Part shown: piece after piece, positions 26,973 through 36,106 of the stretch
Layout: the number at the start of each line of letters is the position of its first letter
Position numbering within the stretch: position 1 is the first letter of the stretch
Assembly: GCA_964417685.1 (NCBI GenBank)
Contig: CAYQIT010000001.1
Coordinates: 1 to 64,000 of the forward strand
Source: CAJQGY01 sp964417685
GTDB taxonomy: Bacteria; Pseudomonadota; Gammaproteobacteria; Magnimaribacterales; D2472
Reading direction: 5' to 3'
Length of the DNA stretch: 64,000 bases
The notes under the pieces: model-generated
What the model was told of the DNA's origin: nothing
Databases searched by the model: none
What the model saw: the letters and a program-made list of their open reading frames with translations, nothing else
Position numbers and translations under genes: made by a program

Positions 26973-26976
26973 ATTT

Positions 26977-27852
26977 ATGGAATTAAGATACTGGTCATTA
27001 TTAATTTTTCTAGGCGCTATATGGGGTAGTGCATTTATGTTTATTAAAATTGCAACTCCAGAACTTGGCGCTGTGTTCTTAGTTCAGTTACGCCTAGCAC
27101 TTGCATCATTAGTATTCCTTCCACTTTTAATTAGACCGAAGCTTCTAAAGCTTTTTATAAGAAGTTTTAAATATATTCTTATTTTAAGTTTAACCAATAC
27201 AGCTATACCTTTTATTCTTTTTTCAGAGGCTTCTAATGGGTCTGATTCAAATATGCTTGCGATCCTTAATTCTTCTACTGCTTTGATGACTATGTTTATT
27301 GCCTTCTTTTGGCTCAAAGAAAAAATTACTATTAAACAAATTGGCGGATTGATATTGGGTTTTATAGGAATTGTTATATTGGTAAATCCTAAAAATAGCT
27401 CAATTGATGCATATTCTGCTTTTATTTGTTTGGCTGGCTCTTTTTGTTATGCTTTTTCTGGTGTTTTTATACAAAAATACTGTGTATCAATAAATAAATT
27501 AGTATTAATTGGATGGTCTTTGGTTTTTGGAACTATCTTACTCATACCATTTTCAGCTTTTTCAATCCCTAATTCATTCCCATCTAATGAGGCAATTCTT
27601 TCGATATTGTGGCTAGGAATTGTTTCAACTGGTCTCTCATTTATAGGATATGTCAGGCTTATTGAAAAAGTAGGGGCCGTAAAAACCTCAACAGTTGCAT
27701 ATTTTTTACCAGTATTTGGAATAATTTGGGGAAATATATTCCTTAACGAGTTAGTCTCGTTTTTAATAATAGTTGGTTGTATCATGGTATTGGTAGGAGT
27801 ATTTTTTGCTACATCAAACAGAAATTCAATAGGAGTAGTTAATGGAAAATAA
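26977..27852 (+). CDS. EamA/DMT-superfamily transporter
   Basis: From the ATG at 26977 the protein has 291 residues with ten predicted helices in two EamA repeats: first half 'FLGAIWGSAFMFIKIATPEL' with 'ANTAIPFILFSEAS'-like LTNTAIPFILFSEASNGSDS, and second half starting near 150 with 'GSFCYAFSGVFIQKYC' and 'VAYFLPVFGIIWGNIFLNEL'. A TTG 18 bases upstream lies in the terminator and is a poor start. EamA proteins export or import small metabolites such as amino acids; no substrate can be assigned. The gene is preceded by a structured leader and terminator, so its expression may respond to a ligand. It overlaps the rhodanese gene by 11 bases. Confidence 0.9.
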   Translation: MELRYWSLLIFLGAIWGSAFMFIKIATPELGAVFLVQLRLALASLVFLPLLIRPKLLKLFIRSFKYILILSLTNTAIPFILFSEASNGSDSNMLAILNSSTALMTMFIAFFWLKEKITIKQIGGLILGFIGIVILVNPKNSSIDAYSAFICLAGSFCYAFSGVFIQKYCVSINKLVLIGWSLVFGTILLIPFSAFSIPNSFPSNEAILSILWLGIVSTGLSFIGYVRLIEKVGAVKTSTVAYFLPVFGIIWGNIFLNELVSFLIIVGCIMVLVGVFFATSNRNSIGVVNGK

Positions 27853-28225
27853 AACTTTAGAATCAATGCTTATCGATGCTAATAAGAATGTTGAGAGGCT
27901 CACTTATGAGGAAACTTGTAATATCCTGAAACAACCGAATACATTCATTATTGATGTCAGAGAAGAGTCTGAGGTATCAAGCTTTGGCCTAATTAAAAAT
28001 GCTATTCACTTACCCAGAGGGTTAATTGAATTCAAACTTGAGCTAAACTCTCAAAATAATCCTGCAAATATTAATAATGATTCAAACTTGTTATTTTATT
28101 GTGCAGGTGGGTATAGATCAGCACTTGCAGCTAATACTATTAAAAGCCTTGGATTCCAAAATGTATATAACATTGGGGGATTTGGTGCATGGGTTGATAA
28201 TGGTGGAGAAATTCAGCGAATATAA
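27842..28225 (+). CDS. Rhodanese-like sulfurtransferase domain protein
   Basis: A single 127-residue rhodanese domain. It has 'NTFIIDVREESEVSSFGLIK' (the DVRE motif), AIHLPRGLIEFKL, and the active loop 'LLFYCAGGYRSALAANTIKS' with catalytic Cys87, followed by GFQNVYNIGGFGAWVDNGGE. It transfers sulfane sulfur or acts as a redox/chaperone protein in the cytoplasm (no signal peptide). The start overlaps the EamA gene end by 11 bases, suggesting translational coupling. Confidence 0.9.
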   Translation: MENKTLESMLIDANKNVERLTYEETCNILKQPNTFIIDVREESEVSSFGLIKNAIHLPRGLIEFKLELNSQNNPANINNDSNLLFYCAGGYRSALAANTIKSLGFQNVYNIGGFGAWVDNGGEIQRI

Positions 28226-28325
28226 TAACTTTAAATATATTTAAAAAACTTATGTATATTCTTCAATCTACATAAATATTTATCTATTGATGTATGTATA
28301 ATTATATTTTTTTGAGGAAATTAAT
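28226..28325 (+). promoter_or_regulatory. Promoter region of the second TonB receptor gene
   Basis: This 100-base AT-rich gap contains TATAAT at 28297-28302 and GAGG at 28314-28317, 8 bases before the ATG at 28326. I see no clear -35 box and no Fur-box-like palindrome. Confidence 0.5.
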
Positions 28326-30755
28326 ATGAAAAACTGTATTTATATCAACCTATCTATTGCTCTTGTTTTTACATCATTAACATTTGCTCAAGACAGCATC
28401 GTTGAGGAAGTTATAGTTACTGCAACTAAAAAGGAAAAGACATTACAAGAAGTTCCGGTAGCTGTTTCTGTTGTTACATCAGATGAAATTGAAAAAGCAA
28501 CAATCATAGATACTTTTGATCTTAAATCTATCATCCCATCTTTAGACACAAGACAATATCAATCTTCTACTAATGCTACTTTTTTTATTAGAGGTTTTGG
28601 TAATGGATCTAACAACCCGGGGGTAGAACCATCCGTTGCATTATTTGTTGATGGTGTATACAGATCAAAGACACAATCTCAAATAGCCGATCTTCCTATG
28701 CTTGAAAGAGTAGAAGTTCTTAGAGGCCCTCAAAGTACTCTTTTTGGTAAAAATGCATCTGCAGGTGTTATAAATATTGTTACAAAAAAACCTTCTTTTG
28801 ATAAATCAGGAATGATGTCACTTGGTCTTGGGAAATATAATTCTAAAATAGGAAAAATATATACAACAGGCCCTATTAATGAAACAACAGCATATAGTTT
28901 TAATGCTAATTTTAATAAAAGAGATGGAAGCTCAGATAACCCTGTAACAGGAAACTCAGTTAATAATAGAGATAGATTAGGCTTACGTGCAGAACTTTTA
29001 TTTATTCCAAATGATGATCTATCTATAAGGGTAACTAGTGACTATGATGAATATGACGAAATTTGTTGTGCTGTTGGCAGTGCCAATTATGGTAATGCAA
29101 ATTATGTAACTGCAGCTTTTGGAGGGCAAATTATTCCTAATAATCCTTATACTGAAAAGGCATTTTTTGATTTTGACCCTATATCTGATGGGGATAATTC
29201 CGGAATTTCAATTTATATAGAAAGAGATTTAGATACTATTCGTATAGAAAGCATTACTTCATCTAGAAAGAGTTATAACTTTGAACTTCAAGATGTAGAT
29301 TTTGAATCAGTTGATCAAATCGATTCTAATAAACTTGTTAAAGATTTAGATGCAGTAACTCAAGAGGTCAGAATTTTTTCAAAGGATAATAAAAATATAA
29401 ACTGGTTACTGGGTGCATATTATTATCAAGAAGATATGAAATATGACAATTCTATCTATTTTGGTTCATTATGGAGGGCTTATATTGATGCTCTTGCTCC
29501 AGGAGCTTTAGCTGGAGTAGCAGAAGCTTTTGGTATTCCAAACTCATTATTATTTGCAGAAGGCCAGGGTGTTAATGAAATTTCTACACAAGATAATACA
29601 ACTAAATCAATATTTGCTCAGCTAGATATTAAACTTACTGATAAATTAAGTGCCATTGTTGGAGCAAGCTATATTGAAGATGAAAAATCTGTATCAATCT
29701 ATCAGACCAATACTGATATTTTTTCTAACTTAGATTTTGTTGGAGCAGGTACCTTGGGTCTTATCGGAGCTGGTTTTACACCTGAAGAAGCTGCAGTTTT
29801 AGCAACTGATCCAGCTTTTAATCCTTTATTAGGCCTTCAAGGAATTCAATTTTTACCACAATTTGTAAATTTTCCAAATAGTGCTCAAGATGGAGAGAGC
29901 AATGATGATAATGTTGACTACACTTTTAAACTTGCTTACATATTAAATGATACAACATCTATGTATGGTGGAGTTTCAACAGGATACAAAGCCACTGCAT
30001 GGAATATATCTAGAGATTCATTGCCTGATGCAACTGAAATTTCTGCTTTAGAACTGGCTGGATCCCCCGTTGGACCAAATACAGGTATTGGAAGAAGGTA
30101 TGCTGATCCAGAAGAATCAGAGGTTTTTGAGATTGGTGCAAAAATAAGATTATCAACTGGATATCTTAATATTGCTTTATTTGATCAAAAGATTGAAGGA
30201 TTTCAATCAAATACATTTATTGGAACTGGGTTTATACTTGCAAATGCTGGTTCACAATCAACTAAAGGATATGAGTTTGATTTAGTTATGTCGCCTACAG
30301 ATAATATTGATCTTTCGGTTAGTGGATTATTTATGGATCCAATATATGATTCATTTCCAAACTCAAGCTCAGGTGATTTAACAGGAACCATGCCATCAAA
30401 TGTCTCAGAAAATACTATCTCATCAACAATTACATGGAATTTTAATTTAAATAATTGGGATGGATATTTAAGACTAAGTCATTTATATGCAAGTCCAGCA
30501 AAAATGCTAGAAAATCCTGCATGGCAAGTAAGGATAGAGAATGCAGGAAATGGTGTGAAAACTCAAGACACATTGAATTTTTCAGCTGGTATCGAAAGGG
30601 ATAATTTATCGATAACAATATGGGGTAAAAATATCAATGATGATGAGTATTTAATTTCTGCTTTCCCAGCTGTTGCCGATCCAACTTCTACAACATTCTT
30701 TGGATATCCTAATGCGTATTCATCTTATGGAGCCACATTAAATTATAGGTTTTAA
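28326..30755 (+). CDS. TonB-dependent outer membrane receptor
   Basis: A full 809-residue receptor: signal peptide (about 1-21), TonB box region 'EEVIVTATKKEKTLQEVP', plug domain (about 40-150) with 'FFIRGFGNGSNN', 'VDGVYRSKTQSQIADLPMLE' and VEVLRGPQSTLFGKNASAGV, then a 22-strand-type barrel ending SYGATLNYRF. The plug sequence class is the one widespread in marine Gammaproteobacteria for uptake of carbohydrates, lipids or other organics. Only a few Cys occur, unlike the first receptor in this window. The substrate is unknown. The gene has its own promoter region with Shine-Dalgarno GAGG and is followed by a terminator. Confidence 0.94.
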   Translation: MKNCIYINLSIALVFTSLTFAQDSIVEEVIVTATKKEKTLQEVPVAVSVVTSDEIEKATIIDTFDLKSIIPSLDTRQYQSSTNATFFIRGFGNGSNNPGVEPSVALFVDGVYRSKTQSQIADLPMLERVEVLRGPQSTLFGKNASAGVINIVTKKPSFDKSGMMSLGLGKYNSKIGKIYTTGPINETTAYSFNANFNKRDGSSDNPVTGNSVNNRDRLGLRAELLFIPNDDLSIRVTSDYDEYDEICCAVGSANYGNANYVTAAFGGQIIPNNPYTEKAFFDFDPISDGDNSGISIYIERDLDTIRIESITSSRKSYNFELQDVDFESVDQIDSNKLVKDLDAVTQEVRIFSKDNKNINWLLGAYYYQEDMKYDNSIYFGSLWRAYIDALAPGALAGVAEAFGIPNSLLFAEGQGVNEISTQDNTTKSIFAQLDIKLTDKLSAIVGASYIEDEKSVSIYQTNTDIFSNLDFVGAGTLGLIGAGFTPEEAAVLATDPAFNPLLGLQGIQFLPQFVNFPNSAQDGESNDDNVDYTFKLAYILNDTTSMYGGVSTGYKATAWNISRDSLPDATEISALELAGSPVGPNTGIGRRYADPEESEVFEIGAKIRLSTGYLNIALFDQKIEGFQSNTFIGTGFILANAGSQSTKGYEFDLVMSPTDNIDLSVSGLFMDPIYDSFPNSSSGDLTGTMPSNVSENTISSTITWNFNLNNWDGYLRLSHLYASPAKMLENPAWQVRIENAGNGVKTQDTLNFSAGIERDNLSITIWGKNINDDEYLISAFPAVADPTSTTFFGYPNAYSSYGATLNYRF

Positions 30756-30775
30756 TTTTTAATTTTATTTAAATG

Positions 30776-30799
30776 AAGGGGTATTTGTGCCCCTTTATT
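30776..30799 (+). terminator. Terminator-like hairpin after the second TonB receptor gene
   Basis: AAGGGG (30776-30781) pairs with CCCCTT (30790-30795) around an 8-base loop and is followed by a short T-rich stretch. The weak T tract makes efficiency uncertain, but the position between the receptor and a tRNA on the other strand fits. Confidence 0.65.
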
Positions 30800-30802
30800 A
30801 AT

Positions 30803-30879
30803 TGGCGCGCCCGGGAAGATTCGAACTCCCGACCCCTTGGTTCGAAGCCAAGTACTCTATCCAGCTGAGCTACAGGCGC
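30803..30879 (-). tRNA. tRNA-Arg (anticodon UCG), CCA encoded
   Basis: The minus-strand 77-base gene forms acceptor GCGCCTG/CGGGCGC, D arm with AGCTCAGCTGGATAGAG, anticodon stem CTTGG/CCAAG with loop CTTCGAA (anticodon TCG), T arm GGGAG-TTCGAAT-CTTCC, discriminator G and CCA. It is nearly identical to the tRNA-Arg(ACG) gene at 43460-43536; see findings. Confidence 0.95.
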
Positions 30880-30963
30880 AGATGTGCAATTATAGATGTA
30901 ATGCATATATTAATCACTCATTTATCATGTGATAGAATTGAGAGAACATTATGAGGGGGAATC

Positions 30964-33123
30964 ATGATTACTAAACATAAGAAATTACTTTATCTTTTTT
31001 TGATATTATCGGGGCTTTATCTAGCTCTCTTGCTTATCATTGATTTTGATGTAAATGAAAAAAGACCTTTTTTAAATTTCTTTAAATCTATGCAGTCAGA
31101 TAGTGCATTGGAGGTGGTTGATTTTTCGGTAGATAAAGAAAAATCTTCAAAAGTTAAGCCAAAACCAAACCCCGATCGCAACCCTTATTATGGTGATTTA
31201 CATGTACACACAAAATACTCTTTCGATGCTTATGTCTTTGGTATAACAGCAACCCCAGATGATGCCTATAAGTACGCTAAAGGAGAGGGTATCAAGCATC
31301 CATTGGGTTATGAAATGAAGCTTCGTGAACCATTAGATTTTTACTCTGTAACTGATCATGGTTTCTACATGGGTATGATTCAAGCCTACGCAGATACATC
31401 AACTGACATTTCAAAAAATGATTTTGCTAAACCATTCCATAACCTAAATAGAAAAGATAATTTATCTGTAGAATCGGCTGGTGAAAGATCTGATTTATTT
31501 AGCACTATTGTTGGCGCAGTAATTACTCAACCATATCCAAGTTGGCATCCAAAAATTCTCAAAGCATGGCTTACAAAAAATACACAATTAGCATTAAAAT
31601 CTTTTGATTATGATATTCATAAATCAGCATGGGCTGATATAGCTAGATCCGCTAATGAACACAATGACCCTGGTAACTTTACAACATTTATTGGATATGA
31701 ATTTACGACATCTACCGATATTGAGGGTGGAAATCTTCATAGAAATGTCATTTTTAATTCTTCAGAGGCGTCCATAAGACCTTGGACAAGGGTTGATTCT
31801 CTAAATCCTGAGGATTTGTGGACATGGCAAGATTCTCTTCGTGAAAAGGGTATTGATACGGTTTCCATACCTCATAATAGTAATGGTTCCAATGGTCAAA
31901 TGTTCGAGATGGAATCATTTTTAGGTAATGCAATTGATCAAGACTACGCTGATAAAAGAATGAGAAATGAGCCTCTGGTTGAAATTACACAAGTAAAAGG
32001 TACCTCTGACACGCACCCATTACTATCCCCTGATGATGATTGGGCTGATTTTGAAATAATGGATGTTCGTGTAGGTAGTAGACCCCCAACATACAGTAAG
32101 CCCTCCGGTGGTTATGTCAGAGAAGCATATTTAAATGGTTTAACCCTTGAGTTTACACAACAAGGCAACCCTTATAAGTTTGGATTAATTGGCTCTAGTG
32201 ATACTCACACAGCCGCAGGTGCATATGATGAGTCAAACTATTGGTCTAAGGTAGGTTTGCTTGATGGTGATGCAGAAAACAGGGGATCTGTTCCATTGGC
32301 CGAAGAAAATAGAGAGAGGCTTGAGGAGTACATGGCCGCTTTTAATCAACCTCAGAGCACGCTTGCTCTTGATCAAGGTGATTATGCAAATACTGGCTTT
32401 ACTCAATGGGGTGCATCTGGACTAGCAGTTGCTTGGGCTGAGGAAAATACCAGAGACTCTATTTTTAAAGCATTTAAAAGAAAAGAGACTTTTGCAACCA
32501 CAGGCACTAGACTTGCTGTTAGATTTTTTGGTGGTTATGACTTGTCTTCAATAGATTTAAATTCAGACAACATGGTATCAGAAGCTTATAAAAATGGTGT
32601 AACCATGGGTGCAGACCTATTAAGCAATGGTGATAAAGTTCCAGAATTTATCGTATGGGCTCAAAAAGATAAGTACGGAGCTCCTCTCCAAAGAGTACAA
32701 ATAATTAAAGGGTGGATGGATTCGATTAGTGGTAGACCAAACGAAAAAGTTTTTGATGTAGTTTGTTCTGATGGTAATGCTGTTGATCCAGTGACTCATA
32801 GATGTCCAGATAATGGTGCAAAAGTTAATATCAATGATTGTTCATTCTCTAAGAACCTAGGTTCATCTGAGTTAAAAACTCATTGGATAGATCCTGAGTT
32901 TGACTCATCAAATAAAGCTTTTTACTACGTTAGAGTTCTCGAGAACCCAACTTGCAGATGGAGCACATGGGACGCTGTTAAAAGAGGTTTTAAGCCAAGA
33001 GAAGATCTTCATGAAACAATTCAAGAGAGAGCATGGTCTTCTCCTATATGGTATATACCAGACCCATCTAATGTTGAGGTTATACCTCTAGGTGGCACTG
33101 TGAGATTAAGAAGTAGCACTTAA
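30964..33123 (+). CDS. DUF3604 protein: predicted membrane-anchored PHP-like metal-dependent hydrolase
   Basis: A 719-residue protein with an N-terminal membrane helix (about 8-27) and a large exported domain. All PHP-type metal motifs are present: 'YYGDLHVHTKYSFDAYVFG' (His80, His82), 'DFYSVTDHGFYMG' (Asp131, His132), 'FIGYEFTTSTDI' (Glu246), 'SIPHNSNGSNGQMF' (His304) and 'GLIGSSDTHTAAGAYD' (Asp413, His415). The DUF3604 family is frequent in marine bacteria and its substrate is unknown. An AGGGGGA Shine-Dalgarno precedes the ATG. Possible phosphoesterase or amidohydrolase activity in the periplasm is inferred from the metal motifs. A parvulin-like gene follows 14 bases downstream. Confidence 0.85.
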   Translation: MITKHKKLLYLFLILSGLYLALLLIIDFDVNEKRPFLNFFKSMQSDSALEVVDFSVDKEKSSKVKPKPNPDRNPYYGDLHVHTKYSFDAYVFGITATPDDAYKYAKGEGIKHPLGYEMKLREPLDFYSVTDHGFYMGMIQAYADTSTDISKNDFAKPFHNLNRKDNLSVESAGERSDLFSTIVGAVITQPYPSWHPKILKAWLTKNTQLALKSFDYDIHKSAWADIARSANEHNDPGNFTTFIGYEFTTSTDIEGGNLHRNVIFNSSEASIRPWTRVDSLNPEDLWTWQDSLREKGIDTVSIPHNSNGSNGQMFEMESFLGNAIDQDYADKRMRNEPLVEITQVKGTSDTHPLLSPDDDWADFEIMDVRVGSRPPTYSKPSGGYVREAYLNGLTLEFTQQGNPYKFGLIGSSDTHTAAGAYDESNYWSKVGLLDGDAENRGSVPLAEENRERLEEYMAAFNQPQSTLALDQGDYANTGFTQWGASGLAVAWAEENTRDSIFKAFKRKETFATTGTRLAVRFFGGYDLSSIDLNSDNMVSEAYKNGVTMGADLLSNGDKVPEFIVWAQKDKYGAPLQRVQIIKGWMDSISGRPNEKVFDVVCSDGNAVDPVTHRCPDNGAKVNINDCSFSKNLGSSELKTHWIDPEFDSSNKAFYYVRVLENPTCRWSTWDAVKRGFKPREDLHETIQERAWSSPIWYIPDPSNVEVIPLGGTVRLRSST

Positions 33124-33137
33124 CAGAAGTTACAAAA

Positions 33138-33932
33138 TTGAAAAGAAGAATTTTATACTTTTTTTTAATTGGGCTTTTTATATATATAATTGATATAGGG
33201 TCTAATTATGATGAAAGTAAAGATATTTTTATCTCTGATCAAGAAATTATAAGTCTTGTAAATGCTTGGAAATCTCAAGTTGGTAGAGACCCAACCGATG
33301 ACGAAATAGCAAGAATAATTAATAATCTAGTTAATGAGGAAATTCTCTATAGAGAAGCAATTGCTCTTGGTTTGGATAAAGAAGATAGAATTATTAAAAG
33401 AAGATTGGCTCAAAAAATTTCTTTCTTAAAACAAGAATCAGTTATTGATAAACCATCATACGAAGAGATATCTAGATTTTATGATCAAAATAAAGATAGT
33501 TACTATATTTCACCAACCTTTACTTTTACTCATCATTTTTTTACAAATGAAAACAACTCACTAGAAAGGTCAAATCAAGCAATATTAAATATTAAAAATA
33601 ATAAAAATATTTCTTCTGATGTATTTTTTCTTGGAAAGAATTTTGCTGAAATCAATATGAAAGGCATAGAAAGTAATTTTGGAGTTGGTTTAGAGGTTGC
33701 GTTCAGTAATCCTGATTTAAATATTTGGACCGGACCATACAAATCTCCATTTGGCCACCATCTTCTTTTTATAACCAACGTCAAAGATGGATACTATCCT
33801 GATATTAAAAAAATATACAAAGAACTTGAGGTTGATTACATTCAACTCAAACGTGATGTAGCTGTTGATAACTTTATAAATAAAGTTAGGAGTGATTATT
33901 CAATATTAATCAATCCAGATTTAAAGATTTAA
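33138..33932 (+). CDS. Parvulin-like peptidyl-prolyl isomerase family protein, membrane-anchored
   Basis: A 264-residue protein starting with TTG. There is an N-terminal membrane anchor (about 5-21), a SurA-N-like helical part ('LVNAWKSQVGRDPTDDEIAR' to 'LVNEEILYREAIALGL'), and a C-terminal PpiC-like region (about 105-225) with a degenerate 'PTFTFTHHFFTNENN' and 'WTGPYKSPFGHHLLFITNVK' (conserved GxHLxxV position). PPIases of this kind fold exported proteins. It lies between the DUF3604 and HupE genes and shares the stop/start overlap TAATG with hupE-like, so it may help fold either product. The isomerase active site looks incomplete, so a pure chaperone role is possible. Confidence 0.78.
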   Translation: MKRRILYFFLIGLFIYIIDIGSNYDESKDIFISDQEIISLVNAWKSQVGRDPTDDEIARIINNLVNEEILYREAIALGLDKEDRIIKRRLAQKISFLKQESVIDKPSYEEISRFYDQNKDSYYISPTFTFTHHFFTNENNSLERSNQAILNIKNNKNISSDVFFLGKNFAEINMKGIESNFGVGLEVAFSNPDLNIWTGPYKSPFGHHLLFITNVKDGYYPDIKKIYKELEVDYIQLKRDVAVDNFINKVRSDYSILINPDLKI

Positions 33933-34882
33933 TGTATAAGTTAATATTTCTATTTCTGAGCCTATCTGCTTTAGAGCTTAACGCTCATGAATTTAATCCT
34001 GCTCATTTAGTCATAACTGAATCCAACGATAATGATTTGAAATATAGCGCATCATGGATGTACCCAGTTAAAAACATAGGTAAGAGAGCTCAAGTAGAAT
34101 TTCCTAACTCATGCATAACGGAATATTCAAATCCTTTTATTCAAGGAAAGTATATTATTGAGAATATTGATTTAGTTTGTAACGCTAGTCTCAAAGGATC
34201 TGTCATCGAAATAATACATCTAAGCGTTTTGACTGATGCATTAGTAACTATTAATTTTAAAGAAGATACCTTTGAGGGTTTGGTTACTGTTCAAAACAAT
34301 AAAATAGAAATTCCATTAGTTGAGCAATATTACCCAATAGCATACTTATACCTTGGGGTTGGTCATTTATTTGATGGACTAGATCATATTTTATTTATAT
34401 TTGGGTTATTATTTTGTATAAGGGGCCTAGTAAATATTATAAAAACCATTACTGCATTTACTGTTGCTCATAGTATCACCCTGGGTCTTTCTGTATATAA
34501 CATCATTTACTTACCTCAAGGCACAATAGAGGCTCTTATAGCGCTTACAATAGTCTATTTAGCCACAGAAATTAATGATAGTGATAAACAACTCAAAACA
34601 CCCTGGTTGATGGCTTTTAGCTTTGGTTTGCTTCATGGCCTAGGATTTGCTGGAGCATTGAGTGACATAGGTATTGCTAATGATCAAATGCTATTATCGT
34701 TGCTGTTTTTTAATGTTGGTATTGAACTAGCACAAATAGCACTTATACCAATTCCTCTAATATTAATTTATGTTGCTTCAAAGATTAATTTTGAGAATTA
34801 TCTTCAAACAACAGCAAGTTTATTTATTGGTGGGATGGGTTTTTATTGGTTTATAGATCGTGTAATTGGTATTATTATCTAA
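33932..34882 (+). CDS. HupE/UreJ family permease with extra periplasmic N-terminal domain
   Basis: A 316-residue protein: signal-like N-terminus (about 1-18, then HEFNPAHL), a periplasmic beta domain (about 19-135), then about six membrane helices of the HupE/UreJ class. Family motifs are 'GVGHLFDGLDHILFIFGLLF' (H-x5-D-H), 'TVAHSITLGLSVYN' and 'FGLLHGLGFAGALSDIGI'. HupE/UreJ members take up nickel or related metals; no hydrogenase or urease gene is near. It shares an overlap with the parvulin-like gene. It could deliver a metal to the DUF3604 hydrolase, but this is inference. 22 bases separate it from coaBC. Confidence 0.87.
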   Translation: MYKLIFLFLSLSALELNAHEFNPAHLVITESNDNDLKYSASWMYPVKNIGKRAQVEFPNSCITEYSNPFIQGKYIIENIDLVCNASLKGSVIEIIHLSVLTDALVTINFKEDTFEGLVTVQNNKIEIPLVEQYYPIAYLYLGVGHLFDGLDHILFIFGLLFCIRGLVNIIKTITAFTVAHSITLGLSVYNIIYLPQGTIEALIALTIVYLATEINDSDKQLKTPWLMAFSFGLLHGLGFAGALSDIGIANDQMLLSLLFFNVGIELAQIALIPIPLILIYVASKINFENYLQTTASLFIGGMGFYWFIDRVIGIII

Positions 34883-34904
34883 TAAATTCTGAATAGCTAA
34901 GAAA

Positions 34905-36104
34905 ATGCTTAATTTTTCAAACACAAATGTTCTTCTTTGCGTTACCGGAGGTATTGCCGCATATAAATCTGCTGAAATTATTCGCTTGCTTAAAAAAGAT
35001 GGAGCGGAAATAAGGGTTGTAATGACAGAATCAGCTAAGGAATTCATAACACCTTTAACCCTTCAAGCTGTTTCTGGAAATGAGATACATGATTCGTTAC
35101 TAGATGTAAAAGCTGAATCTGCAATGGGTCATATTGAATTAGCTAAATGGGCAGATATTATTTTAATTGCACCATGTACTGCAGAGTCTTTAGCAAAGAT
35201 AACTCATGGCAGGGCAGATGATCTAATGGGATCTGTAATTCTTGCTTCAAATGCAACTACATACATAGCACCTGCAATGAATACAAATATGTGGCTCGAT
35301 AAGAGTACTCAAGAAAACTTTCAGACACTTGTATCCAGGGGTATGAGTTTTATTGGCCCAGATGAGGGTGAGCAAGCTTGTGGTGATGTTGGTCCAGGGA
35401 GACTTGTTGAACCTAAAAAAATAATAGAGTTAATTAAATCTGATTTGCATAAAGGCCCTTTATCTGGAAAAACTATAACTATTACTGCTGGTCCAACAAG
35501 AGAACAAATAGACCCTGTAAGGTATATATCAAATAATAGTTCTGGAAAAATGGGCTATGCTCTTGCAGAAGCAGCAACACTTCAAGGTGCAAACGTAAAT
35601 CTAGTTAGTGGTCCTGTATCTTTAACAGCAAACAAAGAAATAAATTTATTTAAAATTAATTCTGCTGATGAGATGCTTGATAAGGTCTTTGAATGCATGA
35701 AATCTTCTGATGTTTTTATATCTTGTGCAGCGGTTGCTGATTATAAACCAACCAACTATTCAGATACCAAAATTAAAAAAGAAGACTCAGATATCCTTGA
35801 AATTAATCTTCAAAAAAATCATGACATCCTAAAAGAAGTTTCTAAACGATATGATTCTGTCTATATTGTTGGCTTTGCCGCAGAAACTTCCAATGTAAAC
35901 GATAATGCAAGCAAAAAATTAAATTCAAAAAAACTAAATATGATAATTTCTAATGATGTCTCAGATAAGACTATAGGTTTTGACTCAGATGACAACGAGG
36001 TTCATGTGATCACAGAAAATGAAACTATTTTTCTTAAAAAAGATAAAAAAATTAAAATTGCTCGCGAAATATTAAATATAATCACTTTAAATATTAAATC
36101 TTAA
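34905..36104 (+). CDS. coaBC: Bifunctional phosphopantothenoylcysteine decarboxylase/synthetase
   Basis: A 399-residue CoaBC. The N-terminal flavin-dependent CoaC half has 'LLCVTGGIAAYKSAEIIRLL', the catalytic 'MGHIELAKWADIILIAPCTA' (His) and 'YIAPAMNTNMWLDKSTQENF', and the Cys loop 'GEQACGDVGPGR'. The CoaB half (from about residue 185) has 'ITAGPTREQIDPVRYISNNS' and 'SCAAVADYKPTNY'. It makes phosphopantothenoylcysteine and decarboxylates it to 4'-phosphopantetheine on the way to CoA. It is followed at 2 bases by panB, so the whole pantothenate-to-CoA block (coaBC-panB-panC-panD) is clustered here, unlike E. coli where coaBC sits with dut. Confidence 0.95.
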   Translation: MLNFSNTNVLLCVTGGIAAYKSAEIIRLLKKDGAEIRVVMTESAKEFITPLTLQAVSGNEIHDSLLDVKAESAMGHIELAKWADIILIAPCTAESLAKITHGRADDLMGSVILASNATTYIAPAMNTNMWLDKSTQENFQTLVSRGMSFIGPDEGEQACGDVGPGRLVEPKKIIELIKSDLHKGPLSGKTITITAGPTREQIDPVRYISNNSSGKMGYALAEAATLQGANVNLVSGPVSLTANKEINLFKINSADEMLDKVFECMKSSDVFISCAAVADYKPTNYSDTKIKKEDSDILEINLQKNHDILKEVSKRYDSVYIVGFAAETSNVNDNASKKLNSKKLNMIISNDVSDKTIGFDSDDNEVHVITENETIFLKKDKKIKIAREILNIITLNIKS

Positions 36105-36106
36105 TT

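Noticed and set aside
26706..26976. 6S RNA, SRP RNA, tmRNA or a known riboswitch
   Set aside because: I looked for the SRP GGAA-loop and AGCAG motif, tmRNA features, the 6S central bubble, and motifs of TPP, FMN, cobalamin, SAM, glycine and guanidine riboswitches. None was convincing, so the element is left unnamed.
27447..27866. 139-codon minus-strand open frame
   Set aside because: It lies antisense to the EamA gene; composition is typical of a shadow frame and no domain is visible.
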